From contig CBDHGK010000041.1 of NCBI GenBank assembly GCA_965263045.1, positions 5,394,001-5,458,000 of the forward strand: a stretch of 64,000 nucleotides of DNA, written 5' to 3'. Below, piece by piece: positions 31,705-41,479 of this stretch (position 1 is the stretch's first letter; the number at the start of each line of letters is the position of its first letter). The translations under genes and the position numbers were made by a program. This DNA comes from G963664115 sp965263045. GTDB taxonomy: Bacteria; Acidobacteriota; Terriglobia; 20CM-2-55-15. A model generated the notes under the pieces. The model was not told the origin of the DNA. It made no database searches and was given only the letters and a program-made list of their open reading frames with translations.

Positions 31705-33282
31705 ATGAGTGTTGACCCGGTAAAGCTGGAAATATTCAAGAGCCTCTTCCATTCAATCGCGGAGGAAATGGGTGCGGCCCTGAAACGAACGGCATACTCG
31801 CCCAACATTAAGGAGCGGCGCGACTATTCCTGCGCAGTGTTCGATCAGCGGGGACGGATGGTCGCGCAGGGCGACCATATGCCGGTCCACCTGGGTTCGA
31901 TGCCGCTTTCGGTTGCCGCGGCAATCGGGAAACGGGATCTCGGTCCCGGAGACATGATCGTTCTCAATGATCCCTACGAAGGCGGCACTCATCTTCCTGA
32001 CATCACGCTCGTTTCCGGCATTCATCAACAGCGAAGGCTACTGTTCTATGTCGCATGCCGCGCACACCATTCCGACGTGGGAGGAATGTCGCCGGGATCG
32101 ATGCCGCTGGCTGAGGAAATCTACCAGGAAGGCCTGCGGATTCCTCCTGTCAAGCTCATGATCGAGGGCAAGATCAACCGGGATGTATGGGACATCGTCC
32201 TGGCTAATGTTCGTACGCCGGGAGAGCGAGATGGCGATCTGGCGGCCATGCTTGCCGCGAATCGGACCGGAGAACGGCGTTTGATCGAAGTCGTCCAGAA
32301 ATATGGCTGGAAGGAAGTCGAAAGTTACATTGCCGCACTGCTCGACTATACGGAGCGGATGACGCGGCACGTTATCTCTCAGATACCGAACGGCACCTAC
32401 CGTGCGGAAGACGTTCTCGACGACGACGGCATATCCGCCGACCCGATCACGATACGCGTACGGATCGACATCCGCGGGAACCGTGCGCGCGTCGATTTTT
32501 CGGGATCCGATCCCCAGGCCTCCGGCAGTGTCAATGCCGTATACGCGATTACGGCATCTGTTGTGTTCTATGTATTCCGGACCCTGGTTCCCGTCCCCAT
32601 CCCCTCGACAGAAGGAGGCATGCGCCCGCTGGAGATCGTTGCGCCCGAAGGGACGGTTGTAAACGCCCGTCCGCCAGCAGCCGTTTCCGGCGGTAACGTG
32701 GAAACTTCCCAGCGGATCGTGGACGTTCTCTACCGATGTCTGGCCAAAGCATTGCCCAGCCGGATACCGGCGGCCAGTCAGGGGACGATGAACAACGTGA
32801 CCTTCGGTGGTACAGATCCCGTGACCGGCCAGCCGTTTGCCTACTACGAAACCATTGCCGGCGGAATGGGTGCCCGGCCGGGAATGGACGGGATATCCGG
32901 CGTGCACACTCACATGACCAATTCAATGAACACGCCGATCGAAGCCATCGAATATGCCTATCCGGTCCGAATCGAACAGTACGGCCTGCGTCCGGCTTCA
33001 GGCGGCAACGGTCGATGGCGCGGCGGCGATGGGATCGTGCGCGAGATTCGGTTCCTGGCGCCGACACACCTGACCGTAATCTCTGACCGGCGCCGTTCCC
33101 TACCGTACGGCTTGAGTGGCGGTCAGCCGGGCCGGGCCGGGCGAAACCGGCTGCGCCACCCGGATGGTTCGGTGGACGAACTACCATCGAAGTTTACTCT
33201 TCGCGCCGCGGCTGGAGATGTTCTCTCCGTTGAGACCCCGGGCGGTGGCGGGTGGGGGCGAAAGGGGAGTCAGGCGACCTGA
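31705..33282 (+). CDS. hyuB: Hydantoinase/5-oxoprolinase subunit B
   Basis: 525 aa. VKLEIFKSLFHSIAEEMGAA, LKRTAYSPNIKERRDYSCAV, NDPYEGGTHLPDITL, HHSDVGGMSPGSMPL and the C-terminal RLRHPDGSVDELPSKFT, then VETPGGGGWG, are diagnostic of HyuB. The His-rich segment is the presumed metal site. Normal length. It converges with the complex I operon; 137 bp separate the two stops. Confidence 0.93.
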   Translation: MSVDPVKLEIFKSLFHSIAEEMGAALKRTAYSPNIKERRDYSCAVFDQRGRMVAQGDHMPVHLGSMPLSVAAAIGKRDLGPGDMIVLNDPYEGGTHLPDITLVSGIHQQRRLLFYVACRAHHSDVGGMSPGSMPLAEEIYQEGLRIPPVKLMIEGKINRDVWDIVLANVRTPGERDGDLAAMLAANRTGERRLIEVVQKYGWKEVESYIAALLDYTERMTRHVISQIPNGTYRAEDVLDDDGISADPITIRVRIDIRGNRARVDFSGSDPQASGSVNAVYAITASVVFYVFRTLVPVPIPSTEGGMRPLEIVAPEGTVVNARPPAAVSGGNVETSQRIVDVLYRCLAKALPSRIPAASQGTMNNVTFGGTDPVTGQPFAYYETIAGGMGARPGMDGISGVHTHMTNSMNTPIEAIEYAYPVRIEQYGLRPASGGNGRWRGGDGIVREIRFLAPTHLTVISDRRRSLPYGLSGGQPGRAGRNRLRHPDGSVDELPSKFTLRAAAGDVLSVETPGGGGWGRKGSQAT

Positions 33283-33419
33283 GGTTAAAGCTGAAGTCGG
33301 GAGGCAATAAGCGGTGGCATTGAAGAGATGGCGTCAGCGGACATATCCCGTATGAAGCGCTTCGAGAACGTTTACACTGACCTTTCGGATTGTTCGACCC
33401 GCTCGTGCACATCACGTGG

Positions 33420-34043
33420 TCAGTCCACTAGTCGATGCTCCGTCAAGCCCTCCCAGCTCCCCTTCATCGCTCCCCCGCTAACTTCGCACTTGTGCGGGAA
33501 ATCCAGGTCGCACTGGCCGATCGGTTTATGCAGCTTCGGATCCATGAGTTCGTGGATGTCGAGCTGCATGGCCTCCCTCGAGTAGGCGGCCAGGTCAAGA
33601 ATTCCCGTGTCCATCCGGATCGCGTCCTCAGGGCATACCTCGACACAGTAGCCGCAATAGACACACATCCCCAGATCGATGTCGAAGCGGATCGGATACT
33701 TCTCCACGTCGGGATCGGGGTGTTCTCCGGCCACGATGGTAATGCACCGGGCCGGGCAGACCGTCTCGCAGAGCATGCACCCCACGCAGCGCGGCGTCTT
33801 GTTGTCACGGACCGTCAGCCTGTGGCGGCTCCGGTAGCGCGACATGAGTGGCCGAAGTTCCTCGGGATACTGGATGGTGGCTGCGGCGGAAAGGTACTTG
33901 AAAAGGCCCAGTTTGTGGGCCGTATGCAGAAAGAGGTTTCGGAAGAAGTGTTTGGAAGTGATCTTGAAGCCGGAGACGATCTGCGGGAGGTACAACTTCT
34001 CCCAGAAAGTCAACACGGGCCTCGCGACAACCTTTACAGTCAC
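33420..34043 (-). CDS. nuoI: Complex I subunit I, two [4Fe-4S] clusters
   Basis: 207 aa. Two ferredoxin motifs, CVGCMLCETVCP and CVYCGYCVEVCP, hold clusters N6a and N6b that pass electrons to NuoB. The N-terminal LTFWEKLYLPQIVSGFKITS helix lies on the membrane arm. Last gene of the operon; its start overlaps the nuoH stop. Confidence 0.96.
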   Translation of the reverse strand: MTVKVVARPVLTFWEKLYLPQIVSGFKITSKHFFRNLFLHTAHKLGLFKYLSAAATIQYPEELRPLMSRYRSRHRLTVRDNKTPRCVGCMLCETVCPARCITIVAGEHPDPDVEKYPIRFDIDLGMCVYCGYCVEVCPEDAIRMDTGILDLAAYSREAMQLDIHELMDPKLHKPIGQCDLDFPHKCEVSGGAMKGSWEGLTEHRLVD

Positions 34044-35134
34044 TATACCCCCTCTCCGAAAAACATCAGTACCCCGGCCGTGACGATAATATTCGCCACC
34101 GCGATCGGGAACAGCCCCCGCCAGCCCAGTTTCATGAGCTGGTCATAGCGGAAGCGCGGCAGGGTCCAGCGGAGCTGCATGAACACCCAACAGAAAATTA
34201 CAACCTTGGTCGAAAAGCTGGCCACGCCCAGCAGGACGTAAACCCAGTTGGACATGAGAATCTCCCCGCCCCAGGGGAAGTGGAAGCCGTCCGGCATCAG
34301 GTATGGCACCTGCCATCCTCCGAAAAAGAGCGTGGTCGATAAACCGGCCACCATGATCGTCTCCAGGAAGTCCGTGAGGAAGAACATCCCGAACTTCATG
34401 CCGCTGTACTCCACGAAATATCCGATGATTTCCGATTCGCCTTCCGGCATGTCGAAGGGCATCCGCTTGGTTTCGGCCAGCGCCGCGGTCAGAAATACGA
34501 TAAAGGCTACCGGTTGGGTGACGATGCCCCATAACGGTATCCAGCCGCCGAGCATCTGTCCCTGGGCCCGCACCAGTTCCCCCAGGTCCATGGTTTCGTA
34601 AACCATGATCACGCCCACGACGGCGACACCCAGCGCGATTTCATAGGAGATCATCTGCGCGGTGGCCCTGAGGCTTCCCATGATTGCGTAGTTGTTGCGC
34701 GAGGCAAAGCCGGCGAGGATCACACCGTAGACCCCGAGCGACAGCATGGCAAAAATGTAGAGGAGGGCCGCGTCTATTTTGGCAACCTGGAGTTCAATGA
34801 CCCTATCCCCGATAATCAGTGTGTCCCCAAAGGGAATCGCGGCGAAGGCCACGAGGGCGAAGAAGACTGAAAAGAAGGGGGCCAGCGTATGGAGGGTCCG
34901 GTCAGCTCCGGTCGGGACGATGTCCTCCTTGGTGAACAATTTGACTGCGTCAGCGATGCCGTGAAAGAGTCCCAGTACCCGAAAGCCGAAAATGTCCGCA
35001 CGGTTGGCCCCGATCCGATCCTGGATTAGCGCCGATTGTTTTCGTTCCGCCCATGTATGAAGCCCTGCGAAGTTCAGGACGACGAAGAAAACGATTCCCG
35101 CCAGCGTGATCTTGATCAGCAGAATTTCTATCAC
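34043..35134 (-). CDS. nuoH: Complex I subunit H (quinone-site membrane subunit)
   Basis: 363 aa from the GTG at 35134, which overlaps the nuoG stop (GTGA). LHTWAERKQSALIQDRIGAN, LAETKRMPFDMPEGESEIIG and the eight hydrophobic helices are typical. The acidic loop EGESEIIGYFVEYSG forms the start of the proton path at the quinone cavity. The longer frame to 35269 lies wholly within nuoG and is rejected. Confidence 0.95.
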   Translation of the reverse strand: MIEILLIKITLAGIVFFVVLNFAGLHTWAERKQSALIQDRIGANRADIFGFRVLGLFHGIADAVKLFTKEDIVPTGADRTLHTLAPFFSVFFALVAFAAIPFGDTLIIGDRVIELQVAKIDAALLYIFAMLSLGVYGVILAGFASRNNYAIMGSLRATAQMISYEIALGVAVVGVIMVYETMDLGELVRAQGQMLGGWIPLWGIVTQPVAFIVFLTAALAETKRMPFDMPEGESEIIGYFVEYSGMKFGMFFLTDFLETIMVAGLSTTLFFGGWQVPYLMPDGFHFPWGGEILMSNWVYVLLGVASFSTKVVIFCWVFMQLRWTLPRFRYDQLMKLGWRGLFPIAVANIIVTAGVLMFFGEGV

Positions 35135-36774
35135 GTGACGGATATCCCCTCGGCGGGCTCGATGGGCCGGACGCTGGCCCCCAGGTCTCCGATCGTCTCG
35201 TAGCTCAAACCGGCGAAAGCCGCTTCGGCGGAGGCCAGGCTCGCGAAGATAGCCTCGGGTTGCTGCCACTCAACATCTAGCTTCAGCAGCCGGGCCAGAT
35301 CCAGGAAAATGCGCCAGTCCTCACGGGAGTCCTCAAGCGGAGGAAACACCTGTCCGATTCGCTGGACGCGTCCGTCACAATTGACGAAGGTCCCGTCTTT
35401 TTCCACATAGGCCGCACTCGGCAAGGCCCAATGGGCCAGGGGGACTGTCCGGTTTTCGTTCGGTCCGGAGAACACGATCAGACCCACTCTGTCGCGGAGT
35501 TGGCTAACCTTCTCTTCCCCGAATAGTTCAACCAGGTCGTGCCCGGTCACCCATAGGGCGTCAAGGTTCCCTCTGAGCGCCTCGTCCAGGATCTGTCCTG
35601 AATCGGGCCCGCCCGGACCCGATAACCCCAACAGTGCTGCTCCGGCTGTGTTGGGATTCTTATCCGCCTTGATGAGGAAATCGTCAGACGAGCCGGGTTT
35701 TTCGGGAACAGATGCACTGACCTGGGCGCCCAGGCTGCGCTGGAAAATCTCCCGAATCAGAAACAGTTCTTCGCTACTGAGCGCGGCTGAGGCGATCACG
35801 CCGATCCGTCCCCTGGGCAGGCTCGAGAGAGCCGCTGAGATCGTTTGGAGGGCTTCGTCCCACGTCGCACCCGTTGTTTTCGTGGCATCCTCAGCTTCCA
35901 CCGCGTTGACCGAAGGCCCGCGTACCTTCCGAAGCCGTCCCTGGTCGATCCAAGTGAGCCCGTAGCGTCCTTCATCGCACAACCACCATTGGTTGACTTC
36001 CGGGTTGTAACGTGGTTTCACACGGACCACCCGGGCGCCGTCATTCAGGTGAGGGCGGTCCAGAACGTAGTGCATGTCCATGTTGCAGCCCTGACTGCAG
36101 CCGTTGCAGACGGTCGGTGCGCTGGAGAGGTACCAGACCCGCGTCTTGAATCGGAATTTCCGCTCGGTCAGTGCACCGACGGGGCATATGTCCACGACGT
36201 TGGTCGAATATCGATTGTTGAGTTCATCGCCAGGGTAGAGCCCCAGCTCCGCGCGGTCTCCGCGATTGAATATGCCGAACTCGCCGGTCTGGGTGATCTC
36301 GTCGGTGAAGCGGACGCAGCGGGAACAGAGGATACAGCGCTCCTGGTCCAGCATGACATACGGGCCGAGTGCCACTGCTTTCTTCTTCTTGACTTTATGT
36401 TCCCTGAAGCGGGGATTGTAGAGGCCGAAGTTCAGATAGAAATTCTGCAGGTCGCACTCGCCGGACTGGTCGCAAACCGGGCAGTCGAGCGGGTGGTTGG
36501 CCAGGAGGAACTCCAGTACCGCCCTCCGTCCGTCCTGAGCCGTCTCGCTCTGGGTGTGAACCACCATCCCCTCGCCGACGGGGGTGTTGCATGCGATCTG
36601 GAGCTTAGGGGCTCGCTCCACTTCCACGAGGCAGATGCGGCAGTTGCCCGCGATGGAGAGTCCGGGGTGGTAACAGTAGCGCGGGATGAAAATTTCAAGC
36701 TTTTCCGCCGCCTGGATGACAGTCGTTTCCTTTGGGACCGTCACCTCGCGGCCGTCAATGCTTAGCTTAGGCAT
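35131..36774 (-). CDS. nuoG: Complex I subunit G (iron-sulfur, molybdopterin-fold)
   Basis: 547 aa. N-terminal [2Fe-2S] (CYHPGLSIAGNCRICLVE), the H..C..C..C cluster (HPLDCPVCDQSGECDLQ), [4Fe-4S] CILCSRCVRF and CNGCSQGCN. The C-terminal half keeps only a reduced molybdopterin-oxidoreductase fold, so the protein is shorter than the 900-aa enterobacterial form. Its ATG overlaps the nuoF end. Confidence 0.94.
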   Translation of the reverse strand: MPKLSIDGREVTVPKETTVIQAAEKLEIFIPRYCYHPGLSIAGNCRICLVEVERAPKLQIACNTPVGEGMVVHTQSETAQDGRRAVLEFLLANHPLDCPVCDQSGECDLQNFYLNFGLYNPRFREHKVKKKKAVALGPYVMLDQERCILCSRCVRFTDEITQTGEFGIFNRGDRAELGLYPGDELNNRYSTNVVDICPVGALTERKFRFKTRVWYLSSAPTVCNGCSQGCNMDMHYVLDRPHLNDGARVVRVKPRYNPEVNQWWLCDEGRYGLTWIDQGRLRKVRGPSVNAVEAEDATKTTGATWDEALQTISAALSSLPRGRIGVIASAALSSEELFLIREIFQRSLGAQVSASVPEKPGSSDDFLIKADKNPNTAGAALLGLSGPGGPDSGQILDEALRGNLDALWVTGHDLVELFGEEKVSQLRDRVGLIVFSGPNENRTVPLAHWALPSAAYVEKDGTFVNCDGRVQRIGQVFPPLEDSREDWRIFLDLARLLKLDVEWQQPEAIFASLASAEAAFAGLSYETIGDLGASVRPIEPAEGISVT

Positions 36775-38564
36775 GTGCGGTTTCCTTTCCCTGGACCCGC
36801 TGACCGGAACGGATGAAGTCCTCGAACTCGTCCCTGAATTTCATGATGTAGGACTGGACGGGCCAGGCCGCCGCGTCCGCGAAAACGCAGATGGTATTGC
36901 CTTCCATATCGCCGGCGATCGCGAGCAGGTCGTCCAGGTCCTCGATACGTCCCTTCCCTTCGGTGATGCGGCCAACGATGCGATGCACCCAGCCGGTCCC
37001 CTCGCGGCAGGGTGAACACTGTCCGCAGGATTCATCGGCGAAGAACCGTGCCGCGGACTCGAGCGCCTCGACCATGGAAGTGGTTTCGTCCATGACGATT
37101 ACGCCCCCGGATCCGGCCATCGTTCCAGCGTCCCTGAGCGAGTCGAAATCCATTCCGACATCGATCTCTTTCGGCCGTAAGAATCTTGGCTGAGATTCCC
37201 CCTGGAATGACAGCCTTGAGCTTCTTGCCATCGGGTACACCCCCGGCATGCTGCTCGATGAGTTCTCGCAGGGTGACACTGACGGGCGCCTCGTAGACGC
37301 CGGGCCGGACCACGTGGCCGCTCACACAGAACAGACGGGTCCCGCCCTGGGTAGGGGATCCTATTTCGGCAAAGCGTTCGGCTCCGTTCTGCAGAATAAA
37401 AGGGACGCAGGCGAGAGTTTCCACGTTGTTGACGATCGTAGGGCATTTGAAGAGGCCTGAAATAGCCGGAAATGGAGGTTTGATCTTGGGAAAACCTTTT
37501 CCGCCCTCCAGTGACGTCAGGAGTGCAGTTTCTTCACCGCATATGTAGGCGCCGGCACCGCGATGGATGACCACTTCGAGGTCAAAGCCCGACCCCTGGA
37601 TGTTCTTGCCCAGCCAGTTCGAGCGATAGGCTTCGTCGATGGCCCTCTGTAAACGTTTGGCGGACCTGAAATACTCGCCTCGAATGTAGACATAGGCCTT
37701 GTGACTGCCGATCGCATAGGCTGCGATGATCATGCCCTCGAGAAGGGCGTGCGGGTCCCGTTCCATAATGTAGCGGTCTTTGAAGGTTCCAGGCTCGCCT
37801 TCGTCGGCGTTTACGACGAGGTACTTGGGCTCAGTCGAATCCTTGGGAACAAAGGACCACTTCCTGCTCGCCGGGAAGCCCGCCCCGCCTAGACCGCGAA
37901 GATTGGCGTTTGCGACCGTTTCGATCACCTCGGCCGGTGTCATGGAGGTGAGAACCTGTCTCGACGCGGTGTATCCGGCATCGGCGACGTAGCCCTCGAA
38001 CCAGGTGCCATCCGGATCTTTGAAGCGTGTGGAGAGTACCGGTCCATCCGTACAAATATACGGTTCGGGCTCGGGGGTCGACTCCAAGCTTCCGGGTTCG
38101 CTGAGCGCGTCCTGGATGAGGGTGGCTACGGCCGGACCCTCTACAGGGCCGACAAAGCGTTCGTCGAGCTGGGCCATGGGCGCCATCTCGCAAGCACACA
38201 AGCACTCGACCTCCGTAAGAGTCACCTCCCCTCCTGGGGTGGTCTCATCCGGGCTGATCTTTAATCCGTCCTTGACCCGATCCAGCAGATCGGCCCCTCC
38301 CCGGAGGATGCATGGGAGGCTCGTGCAGACCCGGAGTTCCCGCCGGCCGACCGGTTGCGTATGGTACATGTTGTAGAACGAGACCGCCTCGCGTACATGA
38401 GCAATAGACACCCCCAGAAGGCGGCCCACCCACGCTTCTGCATCTGCGGAGATGTAGCCCTGGTTCTGCTGGACAAGCCACAAGACCGGCAGCATCGCTG
38501 CCTTCGGATACTCGTAACGTTGGAGGATTTCCGCTGCTGGGCTTTCAAGTTCCTGGAGCGTCAC
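36767..38564 (-). CDS. nuoEF: Complex I subunits E and F fused, one-base frameshift in the F part
   Basis: Residues 1-160 are NuoE (thioredoxin-like [2Fe-2S] protein; CTSLPC and CLCAC cysteines). From about residue 175 it is NuoF, with LRGLGGAGFPASRKW (FMN), VNADEGEPGTFKDR, GAGAYICGEETALLTSLEGG (NADH) and, near the end, SCGQCSPCREGTGW for cluster N3. The frame is lost at 37169-37171, where one extra A in the gene changes LTAEEIDVGMDFDS; the rest reads in the next frame to 36767. Restored length is about 598 aa. Because complex I is otherwise intact, a sequencing error is likely. Confidence 0.85.
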
Positions 38565-39943
38565 CGGTCGAGTTCTCCGCCGATCATGTTCACCGAACCA
38601 AAGGTGGGGACCATATCGGCAATCATGTCCCCGATCAGGAGCCCGGGCAGGGCCGACATGATAGCGAAGCAGGGCGGGCGCACCCGGACCCGGTAAGGAT
38701 GTCCCTCTCCGTCGCTGATCACGTAGAAGCCGAGTTCTCCGTTGGCGCCTTCGACCGGGAAATAGACTTCACCTTTCGGGGGGCGGATGCCGTGGCCCAA
38801 CATGACCAGCTTGAAATGGTTCATGAGCCCTTCGATGTTGCCGTAGGTGTCCTCTTTAGGCGGTAGAAAAACGCGCTTTTCATCCGAAGCAATGGACGGA
38901 TATTCGGTCCGACTGGCTCCCTCGAGCGTCGGACCGACTTCGGCCTGCCTGCCTGAGAAGGCCCGGATGTCGCCGACTTTGGCGAGGTCCACCATTTCGG
39001 CGGCCGGGATGGGTTGCCCCGTCTCAGGGTTAACCATCACGGGGCCGGGCGGAATGTCGGCAAGCGCCGTTTCCACGATGCGCATGGACTGCTGCATCTC
39101 CTCCATGCGCACGAGATAACGGTCCATGTTGTCGCCCTTACTGCCCACCGGCACGTCAAATGGTATCTGGTCGTAGACGGCGTATGGACAGTCTTTGCGC
39201 ACGTCGTAGTCCGAGCCGCTGGCGCGCAGGAAGGGGCCGGTGATCCCGTATCCGATGGCGTCGTCGACGGAGATCACGCCTGTGCCGTTCATGCGGTCGG
39301 TGAAAATGCGATTGCGTGTGAGGAGTCCGTCCGCCTCAACGAGGACCTTGCGGGTTTCCTCAAAGGCCTTGTGGCAAGGTTCGGTGAAGTCGTCGGGAAG
39401 GTCCGCTTTGACACCGCCCACGCGGCAGTAGCTGACTGTCAACCGAGCCCCGGTAACCTTCTCGACCAAATCCCACAGGTATTCCCGCGCCTTGATCATG
39501 TAGAGAAAGACGCTGAAAGCCCCTAGCTCCATGGCCGTTGCACCGACGCAGGTCAAGTGGTCCGAGAGCCTCGAAATCTCGGAGACAATGACCCGAATGT
39601 AGTGGCAGCGCTGGGGGACCGAGATCCCAAGGAGCTTTTCCACAGCCATGCAGTAACCCATGTTGTTGATGAGCGGCGAGACATAATTGAGCCGGTCGGT
39701 GTAAGGCATGACGCCGTTGTAGTCGACCGTTTCCGCCATTTTTTCGAAACCGCGGTGAAGGTAGCCGATCTCGACTTCGGCATCTTCAATCTGTTCCCCG
39801 TCGAGCTTGGCTACGATCCGGATGATCCCATGCATGGCAGGATGGGCGGGACCTACGTTGAGCAGCATGTCCCGAGTCTCGAGTTCCGCCCCCTCACCTT
39901 TGGGTGTCGGCGGCGTCTCCGGCAATGGGATGTTCTCTTCCAT
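38561..39943 (-). CDS. nuoD: Complex I subunit D (49-kDa)
   Basis: 460 aa from the ATG at 39943 (MEENIPLPETPPTPKGEG), 10 nt after nuoC. DMLLNVGPAHPAMHGIIRIV, EIGYLHRGFEKMAE, and the C-terminal SALPGLLIGDMIADMVPTFG identify the quinone-site subunit. Stop overlaps the nuoEF start by 4 bp. An earlier in-frame ATG at 40024 lies inside nuoC. Confidence 0.95.
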   Translation of the reverse strand: MEENIPLPETPPTPKGEGAELETRDMLLNVGPAHPAMHGIIRIVAKLDGEQIEDAEVEIGYLHRGFEKMAETVDYNGVMPYTDRLNYVSPLINNMGYCMAVEKLLGISVPQRCHYIRVIVSEISRLSDHLTCVGATAMELGAFSVFLYMIKAREYLWDLVEKVTGARLTVSYCRVGGVKADLPDDFTEPCHKAFEETRKVLVEADGLLTRNRIFTDRMNGTGVISVDDAIGYGITGPFLRASGSDYDVRKDCPYAVYDQIPFDVPVGSKGDNMDRYLVRMEEMQQSMRIVETALADIPPGPVMVNPETGQPIPAAEMVDLAKVGDIRAFSGRQAEVGPTLEGASRTEYPSIASDEKRVFLPPKEDTYGNIEGLMNHFKLVMLGHGIRPPKGEVYFPVEGANGELGFYVISDGEGHPYRVRVRPPCFAIMSALPGLLIGDMIADMVPTFGSVNMIGGELDR

Positions 39944-39953
39944 AGCTTCCCGA

Positions 39954-40535
39954 TCAGTGGGTCGGTTCAACCAGCGGCTGACGTTTTTTGACGGGATAGT
40001 CCTTCCGCAGAGGGTGGCCTTCAAACTCGTCGTACATGAGGATGCGCTTCAAGTTCGGATGCCCTGTAAAGCGGATGCCGAACATATCCCAGACCTCGCG
40101 TTCATACCAGTCGGCGCCCGGCCACAATGAACTCAGGGAATCCACCTCGGCAACAGTCTCTTCTACTGGCACAACCAGACGCAGTCGATGTTTGTGAGTG
40201 GTCGAGAAAAAGTGGTACACGACCACAAACCGTCCTTCATCCGGAGGGCCGGGCCAGGGTTCGTCATCCGGGATCTCCGTAGACGGCTTGACTGCCACTC
40301 CTGAAGAAGCGAAGAAACCCGGCGTGGGGTGTTTCCCGAAGGCGGAGTAGTCGACAGCGGTCAGGTCCATGAGGAAATTCATTTGTAAGGCCGGGTCCTC
40401 CTTGAGAAACCGTGCCACCTCGACGAGGCTCTTCGGACGCACAACCACGGTGGCGTCGCCCCGATAGGCGTGGAACGCGGTCACCGCATCGGGAAAACGG
40501 CCCGTGACGGACTCGATCAAAGAGGCTGTATTCAT
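39954..40535 (-). CDS. nuoC: Complex I subunit C (30-kDa)
   Basis: 193 aa. NFLMDLTAVDYSAFGKH, VVYHFFSTTHKHRLRLVVPV and DWYEREVWDMFGIRFTGHPN are the family signature (the last is the classical 30-kDa motif). It is part of the peripheral arm. It is separate from nuoD, unlike the fused CD of enterobacteria. Confidence 0.95.
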   Translation of the reverse strand: MNTASLIESVTGRFPDAVTAFHAYRGDATVVVRPKSLVEVARFLKEDPALQMNFLMDLTAVDYSAFGKHPTPGFFASSGVAVKPSTEIPDDEPWPGPPDEGRFVVVYHFFSTTHKHRLRLVVPVEETVAEVDSLSSLWPGADWYEREVWDMFGIRFTGHPNLKRILMYDEFEGHPLRKDYPVKKRQPLVEPTH

Positions 40536-41035
40536 GCTTCGAAGAGGTCCGGACGCGGTTCAGGCGCGGCGCGCTTGCCGCTCACCCCATGGTCCTGGAT
40601 CTTGTCCTGGAGCTTCATAAGGCCGTCGAGGACCATCTCCGGCCGCGGTGGGCATCCGGGTATGTACACATCCACCGGCATGATGGTATCGATGCCCATC
40701 ACAGTGGCGTAGTTGTCATAGAAACCACCGGTGCACACGCACACGCCGAAAGCAACGACCCACTTGGGATCCGCCATTTGCTCATGGATGCGTTTGAGGA
40801 CAGGCGCCATCTTGTGACTGATCGTGCCGACGACGAATAGAACGTCCGCCTGACGCGGAGAGAATCTCGGGAAGCCCGCTCCGAATCGGTCCACGTCGTA
40901 GTGAGAGCAGGCCGTTGCCATGTACTCCATCCCGCAGCACGCAGTCACAAACGGATACTGGAAGATGGAGTATTTTCGGGCCCACCCGATCGCGTCGTCG
41001 AGCCGGCTTGTTAGAAACGATGAGTCGTTGAACAT
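40532..41035 (-). CDS. nuoB: Complex I subunit B (cluster N2)
   Basis: 167 aa. FVTACCGMEYMATACSHYDV, then DVLFVVGTISHKMAPVLKRI and the cysteines of CVCTGGFYDN and PGCPPRPEM bind cluster N2 at the quinone site. The start overlaps nothing; 62 bp separate it from nuoA. Its stop overlaps nuoC by 4 bp. Confidence 0.96.
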   Translation of the reverse strand: MFNDSSFLTSRLDDAIGWARKYSIFQYPFVTACCGMEYMATACSHYDVDRFGAGFPRFSPRQADVLFVVGTISHKMAPVLKRIHEQMADPKWVVAFGVCVCTGGFYDNYATVMGIDTIMPVDVYIPGCPPRPEMVLDGLMKLQDKIQDHGVSGKRAAPEPRPDLFEA

Positions 41036-41097
41036 ATTTATTCAGAGAATTGCGGGTTCGTTACCCGGAATGGCCAGTCACTACCTGGGATTGCCCA

Positions 41098-41451
41098 TCA
41101 TTGCCAGTCTAGAGCGCCATTGTCCCAGGCGTAAACGTAGCCCGCCATCAGGATGCCCAGAAATACTCCCATTTCGACCAGTCCCAGCATCCCCAGTCGG
41201 CGGTAAAGCACAGCCCATGGATAGAGGAACACAAGCTCGACGTCGAAAGGGATGAACAAGATTGCAGTCAGATAGAACTTGATCGCCAATTTGCCGATCG
41301 GGAGGGAAAAAGGATCCTGCCCACATTCGAACGGCGACAACTTTACGGGTGAGGGATTCTTCTTTCCCAGCGTGGAACCCAGGAACACCATCAAACCCGC
41401 GATCCCCGCAGCCAGGACAAAAGTGACTGCGATCCCTATATATTCGTTCAT
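41098..41451 (-). CDS. nuoA: Complex I subunit A
   Basis: 117 aa with three transmembrane helices. SPFECGQDPFSLPIGKLAIK, FYLTAILFIPFDVELVFLYP and WAVLYRRLGMLGLVEMGVFL are conserved; the Cys-containing loop covers the quinone entrance. 28 bp after nuoN. Confidence 0.95.
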   Translation of the reverse strand: MNEYIGIAVTFVLAAGIAGLMVFLGSTLGKKNPSPVKLSPFECGQDPFSLPIGKLAIKFYLTAILFIPFDVELVFLYPWAVLYRRLGMLGLVEMGVFLGILMAGYVYAWDNGALDWQ

Positions 41452-41479
41452 AAGTCGTAAGTGTACATCATTGCCGGCA

